From Betaproteobacteria bacterium (GTDB lineage Bacteria; Pseudomonadota; Gammaproteobacteria; Burkholderiales; Nitrosomonadaceae): a DNA stretch of 22,081 nt. Below the pieces are notes generated by a model. It did not search any database, was not told the DNA's origin, and saw only the letters and a list, made by a program, of their open reading frames with translations. Made by a program: the position numbers and the translations under genes. Shown one piece after another: positions 1 to 11,612 of this stretch. Positions within the stretch are counted from its first letter, which is position 1, and each line of letters opens with the position of its first letter. The DNA lies in NCBI GenBank assembly GCA_022601315.1, contig JAHZIU010000348.1, positions 1 through 22,081 of the forward strand. Reading direction: 5' to 3'.

Positions 1-3
1 GGA

Positions 4-522
4 TCATACGAGCCTTCCTCTTTTCATACGGTATCCAGCAGTTGATATTCTTCCTAAACCTGACCCACCATGCGCATGACATATTGCACAAGCCAATGCA
101 TCTGCGGCATCAGCACTGGGACTATTGGTCAGGCTTAGAATGCGCATGACCATTTCTTGTACTTGCTCTTTCTTAGCATGGCCATTACCCACCACGGCCT
201 GTTTGATTTGCAGCGCGGTATATTCAGAGACTTCCAAATTATTCAATACCGCCGCACAAATGGCTGCGCCACGTGCCTGGCCTAATAGCAATGTAGATTT
301 CGGATTGATATTGACGAAAACTTGCTCAACAGCAACTTGGTCGGGGTGATATTGCATGATGACTTCATGTAAATTATCCAGAATCAATTTGAGACGCAAT
401 GGCAATTCGCCTTCGGACGTCTTGACACAACCACTGCTGACATAAGTTAATGTGCTGCCATTTTTATCTAGCACTCCAAAACCAGTAATTCGTAAACCAG
501 GGTCTATGCCAAGAATTCGAAT
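4..522 (-). CDS. ruvC: Holliday junction resolvase RuvC, probable ATT start
   Basis: RuvC is the endonuclease that cuts Holliday junctions symmetrically, working with the RuvAB branch-migration motor in the cytoplasm. The frame reads [15 protein letters not shown] at the N-terminus, which holds the first catalytic Asp; further on are VEQVFVN, with the catalytic Glu, and SADAADALA near the C-terminus, with the acidic residues of the RNase H-like active site. From the ATT at 520-522 the product is 172 aa, close to the usual ~173. No ATG, GTG or TTG lies between the upstream in-frame TGA and the GIDPG motif. The first GTG in frame (472-474) would remove the catalytic Asp and so cannot be the true start. 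An AGGTGA ribosome-binding site sits 4 nt before the ATT. The gene follows yebC by 20 nt and is probably co-transcribed with it; ruvA and ruvB may lie beyond the left edge. The identity is certain; the start codon is an inference. Confidence 0.93.
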   Translation of the reverse strand: MRILGIDPGLRITGFGVLDKNGSTLTYVSSGCVKTSEGELPLRLKLILDNLHEVIMQYHPDQVAVEQVFVNINPKSTLLLGQARGAAICAAVLNNLEVSEYTALQIKQAVVGNGHAKKEQVQEMVMRILSLTNSPSADAADALACAICHAHGGSGLGRISTAGYRMKRGRLV

Positions 523-542
523 TTTATCACCTACTCATAACG

Positions 543-1271
543 TTATGATTCATCCATCACGGCTGTTGTGTAGACATCCTGTACATCATCAAGATTTTCC
601 AACACATCCAATAATTTTTGCATTTTGATAGCTTCGTCACCGACTAATTCCGTTTCATTGGTGGGCTTCATAGTAACTTCTGCAAGTTCAGATTTAAAAC
701 CAGCTTCTTCCAACGCTTCTTTCACAGTAATGAATTCATAAGGCGCGGTAATGACTTCGATGCTTCCATCTTCATTACTGACCACATCCTCAGCACCGCC
801 TTCCAATGCCGCTTCCATCAATTTATCTTCGTCAGTACCCGGCGCAAAAACAATCTGCCCGCAATGCTTAAAGAGAAAAGCTACCGAACCGTCCGTACCC
901 AAATTCCCGCCATGCTTTGTAAAAGCATGACGCACATCTGCCACAGTGCGCATGCGGTTATCTGTCATGCAATCCACCATGACGGCAGCGCCCGATACAC
1001 CATATCCTTCATAACGAATTTCTTCGTAGTTGACACCTTCCAGATCACCGCTACCACGTTTAATCGCCCGCTCGACATTATCCTTAGGCATATTCTGACC
1101 ATATGCTTTATCCACAGCCAGCCGTAAGCGTGGATTACTATCCGGATCACCGCCCCCCATACGGGACGCAACAGTTATTTCTTTGATAAGACGTGTGAAA
1201 ATTTTACCGCGCTTGGCATCCTGCGCGGCTTTTTTGTGCTTGATATTCGCCCATTTACTATGACCTGCCAT
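543..1271 (-). CDS. yebC: YebC/PmpR/TACO1-family translation or transcription factor
   Basis: The 242-residue product is full length for the YebC family. It begins [20 protein letters not shown], the family's signature N-terminus, followed by [13 protein letters not shown] and, around residues 50-75, the [20 protein letters not shown] block. Family members are cytoplasmic; some are described as DNA-binding regulators (PmpR) and others, like mitochondrial TACO1, help ribosomes pass difficult stretches such as polyproline. Which role applies here cannot be read from the sequence. The ATG start is supported by an AGGA ribosome-binding site about nine bases upstream. A perfect 7-bp inverted repeat lies directly before that site. 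The gene stands 179 bp after glmS and 20 nt before ruvC, the common yebC-ruvC pairing that suggests one transcript. Confidence 0.97.
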   Translation of the reverse strand: MAGHSKWANIKHKKAAQDAKRGKIFTRLIKEITVASRMGGGDPDSNPRLRLAVDKAYGQNMPKDNVERAIKRGSGDLEGVNYEEIRYEGYGVSGAAVMVDCMTDNRMRTVADVRHAFTKHGGNLGTDGSVAFLFKHCGQIVFAPGTDEDKLMEAALEGGAEDVVSNEDGSIEVITAPYEFITVKEALEEAGFKSELAEVTMKPTNETELVGDEAIKMQKLLDVLENLDDVQDVYTTAVMDES

Positions 1272-1285
1272 TGATTATTATCCTG

Positions 1286-1302
1286 TATAAAGTAGCTTTA
1301 TA
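1286..1302 (-). promoter_or_regulatory. Short palindrome just upstream of the yebC ribosome-binding site
   Basis: TATAAAG and CTTTATA form perfect 7-bp arms around a 3-nt centre. The palindrome ends one base before the bases that encode the yebC Shine-Dalgarno. It could be an operator, part of an AT-rich promoter core, or a small mRNA hairpin next to the ribosome-binding site. The symmetry is plain in the sequence; any role is inference, and AT-rich palindromes of this size do arise by chance. Confidence 0.35.
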
Positions 1303-1450
1303 TTACCACCCCACACCTTATGGATAAAGCACCACGCCAGAGTATGTTTGAAGGCTGATTTAAATATTGAATCGCCAGTTAATTCTGAACCTGATCAGAT
1401 GATGAAAAAAGCGCACAATTTGAAGGAGTACTAGCACATCGACTACTTTG

Positions 1451-3298
1451 TTACTCAACCGTCACAGCTTTAGCCAAGTTACGTGGTTTATCAACATCCG
1501 TACCTTTCTTTAACGCAACATGATAAGCCAATAACTGCAAGGGGATGGTGTGCAGTATAGGGCTCAATAAGCCGGCATGTTCTGCTAAGCGAATAACATG
1601 TAGATTCTCACTCTCTTCTATCTGTGAATCGGCATCCGCAAAAACATAAAGCTCACCACCCCGTGCATGCACTTCCTGCAAGTTTGATTTTAGTTTACCC
1701 AATAACTGATCGTTGGGCGCTATGGCAACTATAGGCATTTCACTATCCACCAATGCCAGCGGACCATGCTTTAACTCTCCGGCAGCATAAGCTTCAGCAT
1801 GAATATATGAAATCTCTTTTAGTTTGAGCGCACCTTCCATGGCAATCGGATAATGCACGCCGCGCCCAAGAAACAATGCGTGATGCTTTTCTGAAAAGCG
1901 TCGTGCCCAAACCTCTACTTCAGGCTCTACTTGTAAGGACGACTGTAATGCGGCAGGTAGGTGACGCAGGGCCCGTATCATCTGTTGTTCACGCTCAGCA
2001 GATAATTTATTGCGCATTTTTGCCAACGTCACAGTAAGTAATAATAACGAAGCCAATTGCGTCGTAAAAGCTTTTGTAGATGCAACCCCTATTTCAGGCC
2101 CGGCACGGGTGAGAAAACGTAAGGTGGTTTGTCTGACCAAAGCACTTTCAGCCACATTACAGACTGCGAGACTATATTGATGTCCCAGTTCCTTGGCGTA
2201 ACTCACTGCAGCTAACGTATCAGCCGTTTCACCAGATTGTGAAATACCAACCACTAAAGTTTTTGGATTTGCAATGGGGTCGCGATAGCGATATTCACTG
2301 GCTATTTGTACGCTACAAGGCATACCAGCAACTGTTTCCAACCAATATTGTGCAACCAGTCCTGCATGATAGCTGGTACCACATGCAAGTATTAGAATAC
2401 TATCTGTATCGGACAAAACTGATTCCGCTTGCGCGCCAAATAGATTTGGCGAAATTGACTGGGCATTAAAAACCATTTCTAGCGTATTGGCCACGGCACC
2501 TGGCTGTTCGAATACTTCCTTTTGCATGAAATGATCATAGGGTCCCATCTCAATTGCTTCATTAGATAAATCGCTTTTATGAACAACACGTTCGACAGGT
2601 TCCCCCAATTGGTTATTTAAACAATTGACGATTCGGTATTGATCTCTAACAAGTTCAGCTACATCTCCTTCTTCCAGATAAATCATATTACGTGTGACTT
2701 TTAGAAGCGCAGATGCATCAGAAGCCGCATAATTACCATCTTCACCCAGCCCCAATAACAAGGGTGCGCCATTACGTGCAACAATGATTCGGTCAGGTCG
2801 TATCTCTTCCATCACACCAATGGCATATGCACCTTGCAACTCAGCAATTGATAAACAAACGGCCTTAAAAAGATCTTGTGTCTGCTTTAGATGGTAATCA
2901 ACCAAATGCGCAATGACTTCGGTATCCGTATCGGAAACAAAAACGTAACCGTCTGTTTGTAATCGTTCACGCATGGATTCATGGTTTTCGATAATGCCGT
3001 TATGTACCACCGCGATCTGTGACTCAGTACCCGAAATATGAGGATGCGCATTGCGCTCAGAAGGGGCGCCATGTGTTGCCCAACGTGTATGTGCTATACC
3101 TGCTAAACCCTCTGCATTTTGTTCACCAACGAGTTTAATGAGCTCGGCCACTCGGCCAGTGGTGCGTAGTCGATGTAAGCTATTGTTGGAGACCACTAAT
3201 CCGGCAGAATCATAGCCTCTGTATTCCAAACGTAACAATCCTTCCAATAACACTGGAACCACATTATCTCTTGCTACTGCGCCAACTATTCCACACAT
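1451..3298 (-). CDS. glmS: Glutamine--fructose-6-phosphate aminotransferase (isomerizing)
   Basis: GlmS makes glucosamine-6-phosphate from fructose-6-phosphate and glutamine, the first committed step towards UDP-GlcNAc for peptidoglycan and lipopolysaccharide. The 615-residue product is full length. It begins MCGIVGAV, where Cys2 becomes the N-terminal nucleophile after Met removal. The glutaminase half also shows HTRWATHG and VVHNGIIEN. The C-terminal half holds two SIS sugar-isomerase domains, with SQSGETADT in the first and the usual closing [12 protein letters not shown]. The start is fixed by Cys2, and AGGA lies upstream. It follows glmU by 79 bp, so the two genes probably share a transcript. 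I see no glmS-ribozyme-like structure in that short gap. No clear intrinsic terminator follows the gene, so some read-through into yebC is possible. Confidence 0.98.
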   Translation of the reverse strand: MCGIVGAVARDNVVPVLLEGLLRLEYRGYDSAGLVVSNNSLHRLRTTGRVAELIKLVGEQNAEGLAGIAHTRWATHGAPSERNAHPHISGTESQIAVVHNGIIENHESMRERLQTDGYVFVSDTDTEVIAHLVDYHLKQTQDLFKAVCLSIAELQGAYAIGVMEEIRPDRIIVARNGAPLLLGLGEDGNYAASDASALLKVTRNMIYLEEGDVAELVRDQYRIVNCLNNQLGEPVERVVHKSDLSNEAIEMGPYDHFMQKEVFEQPGAVANTLEMVFNAQSISPNLFGAQAESVLSDTDSILILACGTSYHAGLVAQYWLETVAGMPCSVQIASEYRYRDPIANPKTLVVGISQSGETADTLAAVSYAKELGHQYSLAVCNVAESALVRQTTLRFLTRAGPEIGVASTKAFTTQLASLLLLTVTLAKMRNKLSAEREQQMIRALRHLPAALQSSLQVEPEVEVWARRFSEKHHALFLGRGVHYPIAMEGALKLKEISYIHAEAYAAGELKHGPLALVDSEMPIVAIAPNDQLLGKLKSNLQEVHARGGELYVFADADSQIEESENLHVIRLAEHAGLLSPILHTIPLQLLAYHVALKKGTDVDKPRNLAKAVTVE

Positions 3299-3377
3299 AT
3301 CGAATTATCCTTGTTATCTTGTTGATCTATAATTAAAAACCAGAGGAAACAGAAAATCCATAAAGCGCTTGTTTAGA

Positions 3378-4751
3378 TTATTTTTTTTGTTTTATTGGAC
3401 GCTTCCAACCTGAAATGCTGAGTTGTTTGGCTCTGGATAGTGTAAGTTCATTCTCTCGCGTATCCTTAGTAATTGTCGATCCAGCGCCAATCGTTGAACC
3501 TTTCGAAATGGTTACTGGCGCAACCAGTTGTGTATCAGAGCCTACAAATACGTTATCTTCAATAATTGTTTGATGTTTATTAGCGCCATCATAATTACAA
3601 GTAATCGTACCCGCGCCAATATTCACATTCTCACCCACTTGAGTGTCACCAATATAACTTAAGTGGTTAACTTTACTTGTGCTGGCAATTTGGCTGTTTT
3701 TAACTTCAACAAAATTTCCAATATGTACCTTGGTAGAAAGTTTTGTACCGGGGCGAATTCTCGCGTAAGGGCCAACTCTACAATTCTCTCCTATTTCAGC
3801 ATCCTCAATCAGGCTAAAAGGAGCAATAACAGTTCCGGCTGAAACAGTAACATTCTTTAAAATACAATGACTCTGGATTCTGACATTGTCAGCTAATTTT
3901 ACTGTACCTTCAAAAATACAATTCACATCAATACCAACATCTGTGCCACAAATCAAATCACCACGAATATCTATTCGTGTTGGATCCGCTAAACCAACGC
4001 CCTGATCAAGTAATTTGTATGCGTATTCAGTTTGATAAATTCGCTCAAGTTCTGCCAACTGACGTTTACTGTTAACGCCAATTGTTTCCCATAAATTCTG
4101 TGGTTGTGTGGAAGCAACTTTTACACCGTGTTCAACAGACAGTGCAATAATGTCTGTCAGGTAATACTCTTGTTGAGCATTATTGTTATCTAATTGCGGT
4201 AGCCAAGTATGTAAGTAACGATTAGGGATAATCATAACCCCTGTGTTTATTTCTTTAATCCTCAACTGTTCGACATTACCATCTTTTTGCTCAACTATTG
4301 CGCTAATTGACTGTGACTGCTCATCACGTACGATTCTCCCATAGCCAGTCGGATTTTCAAGCTGTGCAGTAAGTAAGGCGCAAAATTCTTGTTCTGTTTT
4401 TAAAATTAATTCCTTTAAAGTATGAACACTGACTAGCGGTACGTCACCGTAGAGTACCAAAGTTAAACCATCCTGATCTAAATACGGTTTAGTTTGCAGT
4501 AAGGCATGGCCTGTGCCTAACTGTGGCTCCTGCTTCACCCAGATTAAATCATCACCCCTTATAGATTGTTTTACTAAATCACCGCCATGTCCATAAACGA
4601 TACAGATACGGTCTGCGGACAATAGGCGCGCTGTATCAATCACATGCATCAGTAGCGGCTTTCCCGCCAGTAAATGCAGCACTTTAGGTAACGATGAATG
4701 CATGCGAGTGCCTGCACCAGCAGCAAGTATTACAATATTAAGTTTTGACAC
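3378..4751 (-). CDS. glmU: Bifunctional GlcN-1-P acetyltransferase / GlcNAc-1-P uridylyltransferase
   Basis: GlmU carries out the last two steps to UDP-GlcNAc: acetylation of glucosamine-1-phosphate, then transfer of UMP from UTP. The 457-residue product matches the family. The N-terminal uridylyltransferase domain has the nucleotide-binding loop LAAGAGTRMHSSLPK at residues 9-23 and VLYGDVPLV further on. The C-terminal half is a left-handed beta helix of hexapeptide repeats, ending with IGAGTITCNYDGANKH and FVGSDTQLVAPV of the acetyltransferase site. The start is a GTG: it directly precedes the conserved SKLNIVILAAG stretch, and an AAGG motif lies about nine bases upstream. The gene stands after the terminator of the ATP synthase operon and before glmS, so it probably begins its own transcript. 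I could not pick a convincing promoter in the AT-rich DNA upstream. Confidence 0.98.
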   Translation of the reverse strand: MSKLNIVILAAGAGTRMHSSLPKVLHLLAGKPLLMHVIDTARLLSADRICIVYGHGGDLVKQSIRGDDLIWVKQEPQLGTGHALLQTKPYLDQDGLTLVLYGDVPLVSVHTLKELILKTEQEFCALLTAQLENPTGYGRIVRDEQSQSISAIVEQKDGNVEQLRIKEINTGVMIIPNRYLHTWLPQLDNNNAQQEYYLTDIIALSVEHGVKVASTQPQNLWETIGVNSKRQLAELERIYQTEYAYKLLDQGVGLADPTRIDIRGDLICGTDVGIDVNCIFEGTVKLADNVRIQSHCILKNVTVSAGTVIAPFSLIEDAEIGENCRVGPYARIRPGTKLSTKVHIGNFVEVKNSQIASTSKVNHLSYIGDTQVGENVNIGAGTITCNYDGANKHQTIIEDNVFVGSDTQLVAPVTISKGSTIGAGSTITKDTRENELTLSRAKQLSISGWKRPIKQKK

Positions 4752-5008
4752 GATTAAAAACCTTTTCCTCGTTTGTAAACCGTCCAGAAATTCAATAAAT
4801 CAAGACCAAACCTATACATTTTAATATTTCACAATAGACGTTGTTTAGTATGCATAACTATTTTTTCTGACAAAACAAAATTGGTCTAAATGATTTATAA
4901 CTACACTCTAGTTTTTATATAATCCAGTTTAGTAATTACTATTAAATCATACCTCTCGCTATTCGGGTCAAAAAACTAATTTAAGATAAAAACTAAAAGG
5001 CACTCTTC

Positions 5009-5023
5009 ATCACGAGCCGTGAT
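5009..5023. promoter_or_regulatory. Short palindrome ATCACG-AGC-CGTGAT
   Basis: Perfect 6-bp arms flank a 3-nt centre, 43 bases past the end of the atp terminator in the direction of transcription and about 260 bases before glmU. It stands out as a small GC-bearing patch in AT-rich DNA. It may be a binding site for a dimeric regulator. It is not a good terminator, because the T-rich stretch on the minus strand comes only about 15 bases later. Confidence 0.25.
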
Positions 5024-5065
5024 ATATATGGATGTTACCTTTTAAAAGCTATATTTTACAGACAC

Positions 5066-5091
5066 AAAAAAGGCGACAAATGTCGCCTTTT
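5066..5091 (-). terminator. Intrinsic terminator of the ATP synthase operon
   Basis: On the minus strand the stem GGCGAC...GTCGCC closes around a short ATTT loop, is flanked by paired A and T tracts, and runs straight into a long T tract. It lies 25 bases past the atpC stop codon. This is a textbook Rho-independent terminator for the atp transcript and separates it from glmU. Confidence 0.9.
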
Positions 5092-5116
5092 CAAAAACTC
5101 TATTCTGATAATGTTA

Positions 5117-5539
5117 TTAGTGTCCGCGTTTTTTAAGCTTAGCAATTTCTGCAAGTTGCGCCGTTGCTTCAATCAATTCAGCCTGAGCGCGAGCATAATC
5201 TAATTCAGACTCTCTATTTTTTAATGCCTCTTCAGCAGCTTGTTTGGCCTGGATTGCTTTAGCTTCGTCAAGATCATCGCTGCGTACTGCCGTGTCCGCT
5301 AAAATTGTAACAATATCAGGCTGAACTTCTAGCATACCACCTGAGACATATATCAGTTCTTCTTCCTTTAGTTGCGCCTTGATACGAACCATACCAGACT
5401 TTATTTTAGTCAACATAGGGGTATGGCGAGGATAAATACCCACTTCCCCCATTAGTGCAGGGGCAACCATAAATTCAACAGGCCCTGAATAAATAGATTC
5501 TTCTGGACTTACGATGTCAAGATGAAAAATAATACCCAT
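5117..5539 (-). CDS. atpC: F1Fo ATP synthase subunit epsilon
   Basis: Subunit epsilon is part of the F1 central stalk; it couples gamma rotation to the c-ring and can inhibit ATP hydrolysis through its C-terminal helices. The 140-residue product has the N-terminal beta-sandwich ([15 protein letters not shown], then [19 protein letters not shown]) and a charged helical tail rich in Glu, Ala and Lys from about residue 90, ending KLKKRGH. It is full length for proteobacterial AtpC. It is the last gene of the operon, 18 bases after atpD, and is followed by the operon terminator. The ribosome-binding site is weak (GAG in an A-rich stretch), so its translation may partly depend on coupling to atpD. 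Confidence 0.97.
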   Translation of the reverse strand: MGIIFHLDIVSPEESIYSGPVEFMVAPALMGEVGIYPRHTPMLTKIKSGMVRIKAQLKEEELIYVSGGMLEVQPDIVTILADTAVRSDDLDEAKAIQAKQAAEEALKNRESELDYARAQAELIEATAQLAEIAKLKKRGH

Positions 5540-5557
5540 TATATTTTTCTCTAATCT

Positions 5558-6946
<1,389 letters not shown>

Positions 6947-6963
6947 CTAAATGCTATAAATTT

Positions 6964-7848
6964 TTAAACAGCTGCTGCACCACCAACAATCTCAGATAAT
7001 TCTTTAGTAATTGCTGCTTGTCGAGATTTATTGTAGATCAGCGTCAATTCATCAATAACGCTACCTGCGTTATCAGATGCGGCTTTCATCGCAACCATCC
7101 TGGCAGATTGTTCAGATGCCATATTTTCAGTAAGCGCCTGATAAATTATTGCCTCAACATAGCGCACCATAATGTCGTCAATAACCGGCTTAGCTTCAGG
7201 CTCATAAATATAATCCCATGCCGCACTTGATTTACCATTCACTTGTTTGTCTTCCTGCATGCGATCATCGGATAATGGCAATAATTGTTCCATTACAGGT
7301 TCTTGTTTCATAGTATTGATAAATCGGTTATAAAAGAGATAAACCTTGTCAAAACGATCTTCAGTATATCCATCCAAAACCACCTTAACAGCACCAATCA
7401 AACTCTCCATGTCTGGTGTGTCACCTAACGCAACAACTTGTGAGATGACATTGGCATTGATCCGACTCATAAATCCCAAGCCTTTGTTACCAATGCAAGA
7501 CACTTCAATTTCTTCACCTTCTGCTTCCCAGGCCTTCATCTCACTAACAGCCCTGCGTAAAACATTAGTGTTTAAACCACCGCATAGGCCTTTATCAGAG
7601 GTCACAACGATAATTCCAATACGCTTAACAGTGTCTCTTTCAATTAGAAAAGGGTGTCGATATTCGGTATTTGCACGACTCATATGCGCCGCAACATTAC
7701 GTATCTTTTCACCGTAAGGTCTGGCTTTCTTCATACGATCCTGCGCCTTACGCATCTTTGATGCAGCTACCATTTCCATGGCACGCGTTATCTTCTGCGT
7801 ATTTTTAACGCTTGATATTTTTGTGCGTATTTCCCTGCTACCAGCCAT
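6964..7848 (-). CDS. atpG: F1Fo ATP synthase subunit gamma
   Basis: Subunit gamma is the rotating shaft of F1, turned by the c-ring and driving conformational change in the beta subunits. The 294-residue product begins [20 protein letters not shown], the start of the long N-terminal coiled-coil helix, continues with [16 protein letters not shown], and ends with the second helix ([28 protein letters not shown]). The central Rossmann-like part has [15 protein letters not shown]. The length suits proteobacterial AtpG, without the extra regulatory insert of chloroplast forms. It starts 3 bases after the atpA stop, so translation of the two is probably coupled. Confidence 0.98.
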   Translation of the reverse strand: MAGSREIRTKISSVKNTQKITRAMEMVAASKMRKAQDRMKKARPYGEKIRNVAAHMSRANTEYRHPFLIERDTVKRIGIIVVTSDKGLCGGLNTNVLRRAVSEMKAWEAEGEEIEVSCIGNKGLGFMSRINANVISQVVALGDTPDMESLIGAVKVVLDGYTEDRFDKVYLFYNRFINTMKQEPVMEQLLPLSDDRMQEDKQVNGKSSAAWDYIYEPEAKPVIDDIMVRYVEAIIYQALTENMASEQSARMVAMKAASDNAGSVIDELTLIYNKSRQAAITKELSEIVGGAAAV

Positions 7849-7851
7849 TAT

Positions 7852-9393
7852 TTAATAAGTTCCGTTTTTCTTGAATTCTTGAATTGCAGCATCCAGAGCT
7901 TTTTCATTATCTGCATCAAGCTCATTGCTTTTCTCAATTTTTTCGAGAATGGTAGCATGCTGCCCACGAATATAACTCTTGAGAGCAGATTCAAATGCTA
8001 GGGCGCGGTTTACTTCAATGTCATCAAAATACCCATTATTAATTGCAAATAATGTTAACGCCATTTCAGAAATACTGAGTGTCGCATATTGCGGTTGCTT
8101 CATTAACTCAGTTGCCATTTTACCCCGCTCTAACTGCTTACGCGTCGCCTCATCCAGATCAGAAGCAAATTGAGCAAAAGCTGCCAATTCACGATACTGC
8201 GCTAATGCAAGACGGATACCGCCACCAAGTTTCTTAATGACTTTAGTCTGTGCCGCACCACCAACTCGTGACACAGAGACACCTGCATTAATCGCTGGGC
8301 GAATACCTGCATTAAAAAGATCTGTTTCTAAAAAGATCTGACCATCAGTAATCGAAATCACATTGGTTGGAACAAACGCAGTAACGTCACCAGCTTGCGT
8401 CTCAATAATAGGTAGCGCGGTTAACGAACCTGTTTTCCCTTTGACAGCACCATTCGTAGCTTTTTCAACATAAGCCTCACTAACCCGTGCCGCTCTTTCC
8501 AATAAACGCGAATGCAAATAAAACACATCACCCGGATAAGCTTCTCGCCCAGGCGGACGTCTTAACAGCAATGAAACCTGCCTGTATGCCCAAGCCTGTT
8601 TGGTAAGATCATCATAAACGATTAGCGCGTCCTGTCCTTTATCTCGGAAATACTCGCCCATAGTGCACCCAGAATAAGGTGCAATAAACTGTAGCGCTGC
8701 TGATTCAGATGCTGTAGCAGCTACTACAATGGTATATTCCATAGCACCATGCTCTTCCAACTTGCGAACAACGTTAGCAATTGACGATGCTTTCTGGCCA
8801 ATTGCAACATAAACACAGATCATGTTCTGGCCTTTTTGATTGATGATCGCATCAATCGCTACTGCCGTTTTGCCTGTCTGACGATCACCAATAATCAATT
8901 CCCGTTGACCACGGCCTACTGGGACCATTGAATCGACAGACTTCAAACCTGTTTGCATAGGCTGGTCAACTGATTTACGCCAAATTACGCCAGGCGCAAT
9001 TTTTTCAATCGGTTCAGATTGATCTGACACCACCGGACCTTTTCCATCAATCGCTTGTCCTAGTGAATTTACTACACGTCCCAACAAGCCTTCACCTACT
9101 GGCACCTCCAAAATTCTACCGGTACATTTAACAGTATCACCTTCGGAAATATGCTCATAGGCGCCCATAATCACGGCACCCACAGAGTCACGCTCTAAAT
9201 TAAGTGCCAAACCGAATGTATTGCCTGGAAACTCCAGCATTTCACCTTGCATCACATCTGACAACCCATGTATCCGCACAATACCGTCTGTAACAGACAC
9301 GATGGTTCCCTGTGTACGTACTTCTGCTGTATCAGCAAGACCTTCTATCCTACTTTTAATCAGTTCACTGATTTCGGATGGATTTAACTGCAT
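7852..9393 (-). CDS. atpA: F1Fo ATP synthase subunit alpha
   Basis: Subunit alpha alternates with beta in the F1 hexamer and binds nucleotide at non-catalytic sites. The 513-residue product begins [18 protein letters not shown], the helix that contacts subunit delta. It has the Walker A loop GDRQTGKT at residues 169-176, then [15 protein letters not shown] and the [14 protein letters not shown] segment. The 'arginine finger' region of the family, [10 protein letters not shown], is present around residue 375. The C-terminal helical domain is complete, ending EFKKNGTY. It lies between atpH and atpG with gaps of 12 and 3 bases, inside the standard operon order. Nothing is missing or unusual. Confidence 0.99.
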   Translation of the reverse strand: MQLNPSEISELIKSRIEGLADTAEVRTQGTIVSVTDGIVRIHGLSDVMQGEMLEFPGNTFGLALNLERDSVGAVIMGAYEHISEGDTVKCTGRILEVPVGEGLLGRVVNSLGQAIDGKGPVVSDQSEPIEKIAPGVIWRKSVDQPMQTGLKSVDSMVPVGRGQRELIIGDRQTGKTAVAIDAIINQKGQNMICVYVAIGQKASSIANVVRKLEEHGAMEYTIVVAATASESAALQFIAPYSGCTMGEYFRDKGQDALIVYDDLTKQAWAYRQVSLLLRRPPGREAYPGDVFYLHSRLLERAARVSEAYVEKATNGAVKGKTGSLTALPIIETQAGDVTAFVPTNVISITDGQIFLETDLFNAGIRPAINAGVSVSRVGGAAQTKVIKKLGGGIRLALAQYRELAAFAQFASDLDEATRKQLERGKMATELMKQPQYATLSISEMALTLFAINNGYFDDIEVNRALAFESALKSYIRGQHATILEKIEKSNELDADNEKALDAAIQEFKKNGTY

Positions 9394-9405
9394 TTCTTAT
9401 AACTC

Positions 9406-9942
9406 CTAGCTTTTAAGGGCAACTGCCATGGACTCAAGTTTAGCGCGAACTGAGGTATCAAGAATTTCATCACCAATTTCAACTTTAACCCCACCGATTA
9501 ATTCAGGGTCTACGCTCACTTTGGCGTCTATTTTTCTCTTGAATTTTTGCTCAAGGTCGCTGATCAATTTTTTGAGTTGCTTATCATTTATAGCAAAAGC
9601 GGAAACTATTTTTGCTTCAAGTACGCCTTCATGCTGCGCTTTCAGTTGCTCAAATAGTTGGCTGATTTGTGGCAAAACATTTACACGATCATTCTCTACT
9701 AATAATGTTAAAAGATTACGACCATCTTCATTAAAATTATTTTTACCGACCTCAAGTAATAATTCTTCCAACTGCTTCATTGACACAACTGGGTTACCAA
9801 TAAGCTGCTTAATATGCTCTTGTTCCGCTAACCTAGCTGCATATTCCAGCATGCGTGACCATTCAGACAGCACATTCTTTGCTACTGCTAACTTAAATAC
9901 TGCTTCAGCATAGGGTCTTGCAACAGTAATTGCCTCAGCCAT
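9406..9942 (-). CDS. atpH: F1Fo ATP synthase subunit delta (OSCP homologue)
   Basis: Subunit delta sits on top of F1 and, with the b dimer, forms the outer stalk that stops the alpha/beta hexamer from turning. The 178-residue product starts MAEAITVARPYAEAVFKLA, the conserved first helix, and has the helical N-terminal domain up to about residue 105. The C-terminal part reads KFKRKIDAKVSVDPELIGG, followed by VKVEIGDEILDTSVRAKLE, which is diagnostic for the family. Its ATG overlaps the atpF stop codon (TAATG), so it is almost certainly translated by coupling. The length is normal. Confidence 0.98.
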   Translation of the reverse strand: MAEAITVARPYAEAVFKLAVAKNVLSEWSRMLEYAARLAEQEHIKQLIGNPVVSMKQLEELLLEVGKNNFNEDGRNLLTLLVENDRVNVLPQISQLFEQLKAQHEGVLEAKIVSAFAINDKQLKKLISDLEQKFKRKIDAKVSVDPELIGGVKVEIGDEILDTSVRAKLESMAVALKS

Positions 9943-10415
9943 TATTTCAACTCTTCCTCAAGTGATGCAAGTAAATCAGCATGTACATTGGCGTCCACTT
10001 CACGTCGCAATATTTTACTCGCGCCTGCAACCGCCAACTGCGCAACATTTTGTCGTAACGCTTCTTTTGCGCTGAATATTTCATTTTCTATTTCAGCTCT
10101 TGCACCAGCCAGAATACGATCACCTTCAACTTTCGCTGAATTTTTCGCATCCTCAACAATCTCTGATGCTCGTTTCTCTGCTTGCATAATAATCTCTGAT
10201 GCTTGTTGTTTTGTTTCTTTCAGCACATCAGTTGAGCGCTTGCTAGCCAATTCTAATTCTTGCCTTCCACGTTCTCCGGCTGCCAGCCCATCTGCGATGG
10301 TTTTCTGACGCTCCTCAATTGCCTTTAGCAACGGTGGCCATACATACTTAACAGTAAACCAAATAAATATTGAAAAGGCTAACGCTTGAGCAATTAAAGT
10401 AAAGTTAATATCCAT
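9942..10415 (-). CDS. atpF: F1Fo ATP synthase subunit b
   Basis: Subunit b anchors the outer stalk: one N-terminal membrane helix and a long cytoplasmic helix that dimerises and binds delta. The product is 157 aa from the ATG at 10413-10415 (MDINFTLIAQALAFSIFIW). A TTG two codons upstream is also in frame, but a GGG-containing ribosome-binding site is correctly spaced for the ATG. The membrane segment covers about residues 5-25. After it comes KAIEERQKTIADGLAAGERG and a heptad-like stretch rich in Ala, Glu and Lys that is predicted to form the coiled coil. The stop codon overlaps the atpH start by one base. Confidence 0.97.
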   Translation of the reverse strand: MDINFTLIAQALAFSIFIWFTVKYVWPPLLKAIEERQKTIADGLAAGERGRQELELASKRSTDVLKETKQQASEIIMQAEKRASEIVEDAKNSAKVEGDRILAGARAEIENEIFSAKEALRQNVAQLAVAGASKILRREVDANVHADLLASLEEELK

Positions 10416-10451
10416 GATCAACCCAATTTTTGTTTCTTAACAATGACATTA

Positions 10452-10739
<288 letters not shown>

Positions 10740-10779
10740 TTAAGATTAATAATTTTGCAACAAATAGAACTTTTATAAA

Positions 10780-11595
10780 TTAATGCGATTCATGTGCCAT
10801 GGATATATACACCACAGAGAGCATCATGAAAATAAATGCCTGCAATGTAACAATCAGAATATGAAATATTGCCCAGCCTGCACCAAGGAAAACACCAAAG
10901 AATGTTCCTGCTATACCCGTAGCTGCCCACATACCAATTAGTAAGAATATTATTTCACCCGCATAGATATTTCCAAATAAACGCAATGAATGTGATAGTG
11001 GCTTGGATACATACTCGATAAAGTTAAACAACAAGTTTAATATCCAAAGCAGCGGGTTCTTGCCAAATGGTGTACAAAACAATTCGTGCATCCACCCACC
11101 CAATCCTTTAACTTTAACACTAAAGAATATCATTAAGAAGAAGATGGAAAGCGCAAGCGCGAAAGTTGTGTTTACATCGGTAGTTGGAACGGTTTTCCAA
11201 TAATACAGACCAAAGACATGCTCATAAATCCAGGCCATGATATCGATAGGCAGAATATCCATGGTATTCATTAACAGCACCCAAACAAAAATAGTTAATG
11301 CTGTGGGTGCAACAAATACATGACGATTACCGTGAAAAGTATTTTTCACTTCGTTATCAATAAACTCAATCATCAGCTCGACAAATGCCTGTCGCTTGCT
11401 AGGAACACCTGGCGTTGCTTTACGCACAATCAGCCAAATGGATCCCAAACCGAAAACACCCAATATTATCGATGTTACCAGGGTATCGATATGCAATGTC
11501 CAAAATGCACCTTCGTTTCCACCTACCTGCGTTGTCAAATACGTTAAGTGATGTTCAATATACGACGATGGGGTAAGTTCTTTATCTGCTGCCAT
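10780..11595 (-). CDS. atpB: F1Fo ATP synthase subunit a
   Basis: Subunit a forms the two proton half-channels beside the c-ring. The 271-residue product is polytopic. The essential arginine lies in [15 protein letters not shown] in the C-terminal half, and the last helices show [20 protein letters not shown]. The N-terminal part has [15 protein letters not shown], a periplasmic segment, and then the first membrane helix ([16 protein letters not shown]). The long soluble N-terminus and the [20 protein letters not shown] loop are typical of betaproteobacterial forms. It follows atpI by 17 bases and precedes atpE by 55. Confidence 0.97.
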   Translation of the reverse strand: MAADKELTPSSYIEHHLTYLTTQVGGNEGAFWTLHIDTLVTSIILGVFGLGSIWLIVRKATPGVPSKRQAFVELMIEFIDNEVKNTFHGNRHVFVAPTALTIFVWVLLMNTMDILPIDIMAWIYEHVFGLYYWKTVPTTDVNTTFALALSIFFLMIFFSVKVKGLGGWMHELFCTPFGKNPLLWILNLLFNFIEYVSKPLSHSLRLFGNIYAGEIIFLLIGMWAATGIAGTFFGVFLGAGWAIFHILIVTLQAFIFMMLSVVYISMAHESH

Positions 11596-11612
11596 GCGTT
11601 GCCACTCTAAAA

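Larger units (their letters stand above)
4752..5116. other. Intergenic region between atpC and glmU
   Basis: These 365 bases hold the ATP synthase operon terminator (5066-5091), a short palindrome (5009-5023) and very AT-rich DNA that must contain the glmU promoter. On the minus strand a TTGTCA near 4870 with a weak TACTAA 17 bases on is possible, but not convincing. I see no gene in it. Confidence 0.6.

Noticed and set aside
3299..3377. Possible glmS riboswitch-ribozyme before glmS
   Set aside because: The gap is only 79 bases, too short for the ribozyme, which is known mainly from Gram-positive bacteria; no matching structure is visible.
9428..9913. 161-codon plus-strand frame opposite atpH
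   Set aside because: It is the antisense shadow of a certain atpH gene, its composition is Ser-rich as expected of such shadows, and it shows no family motif or ribosome-binding site.
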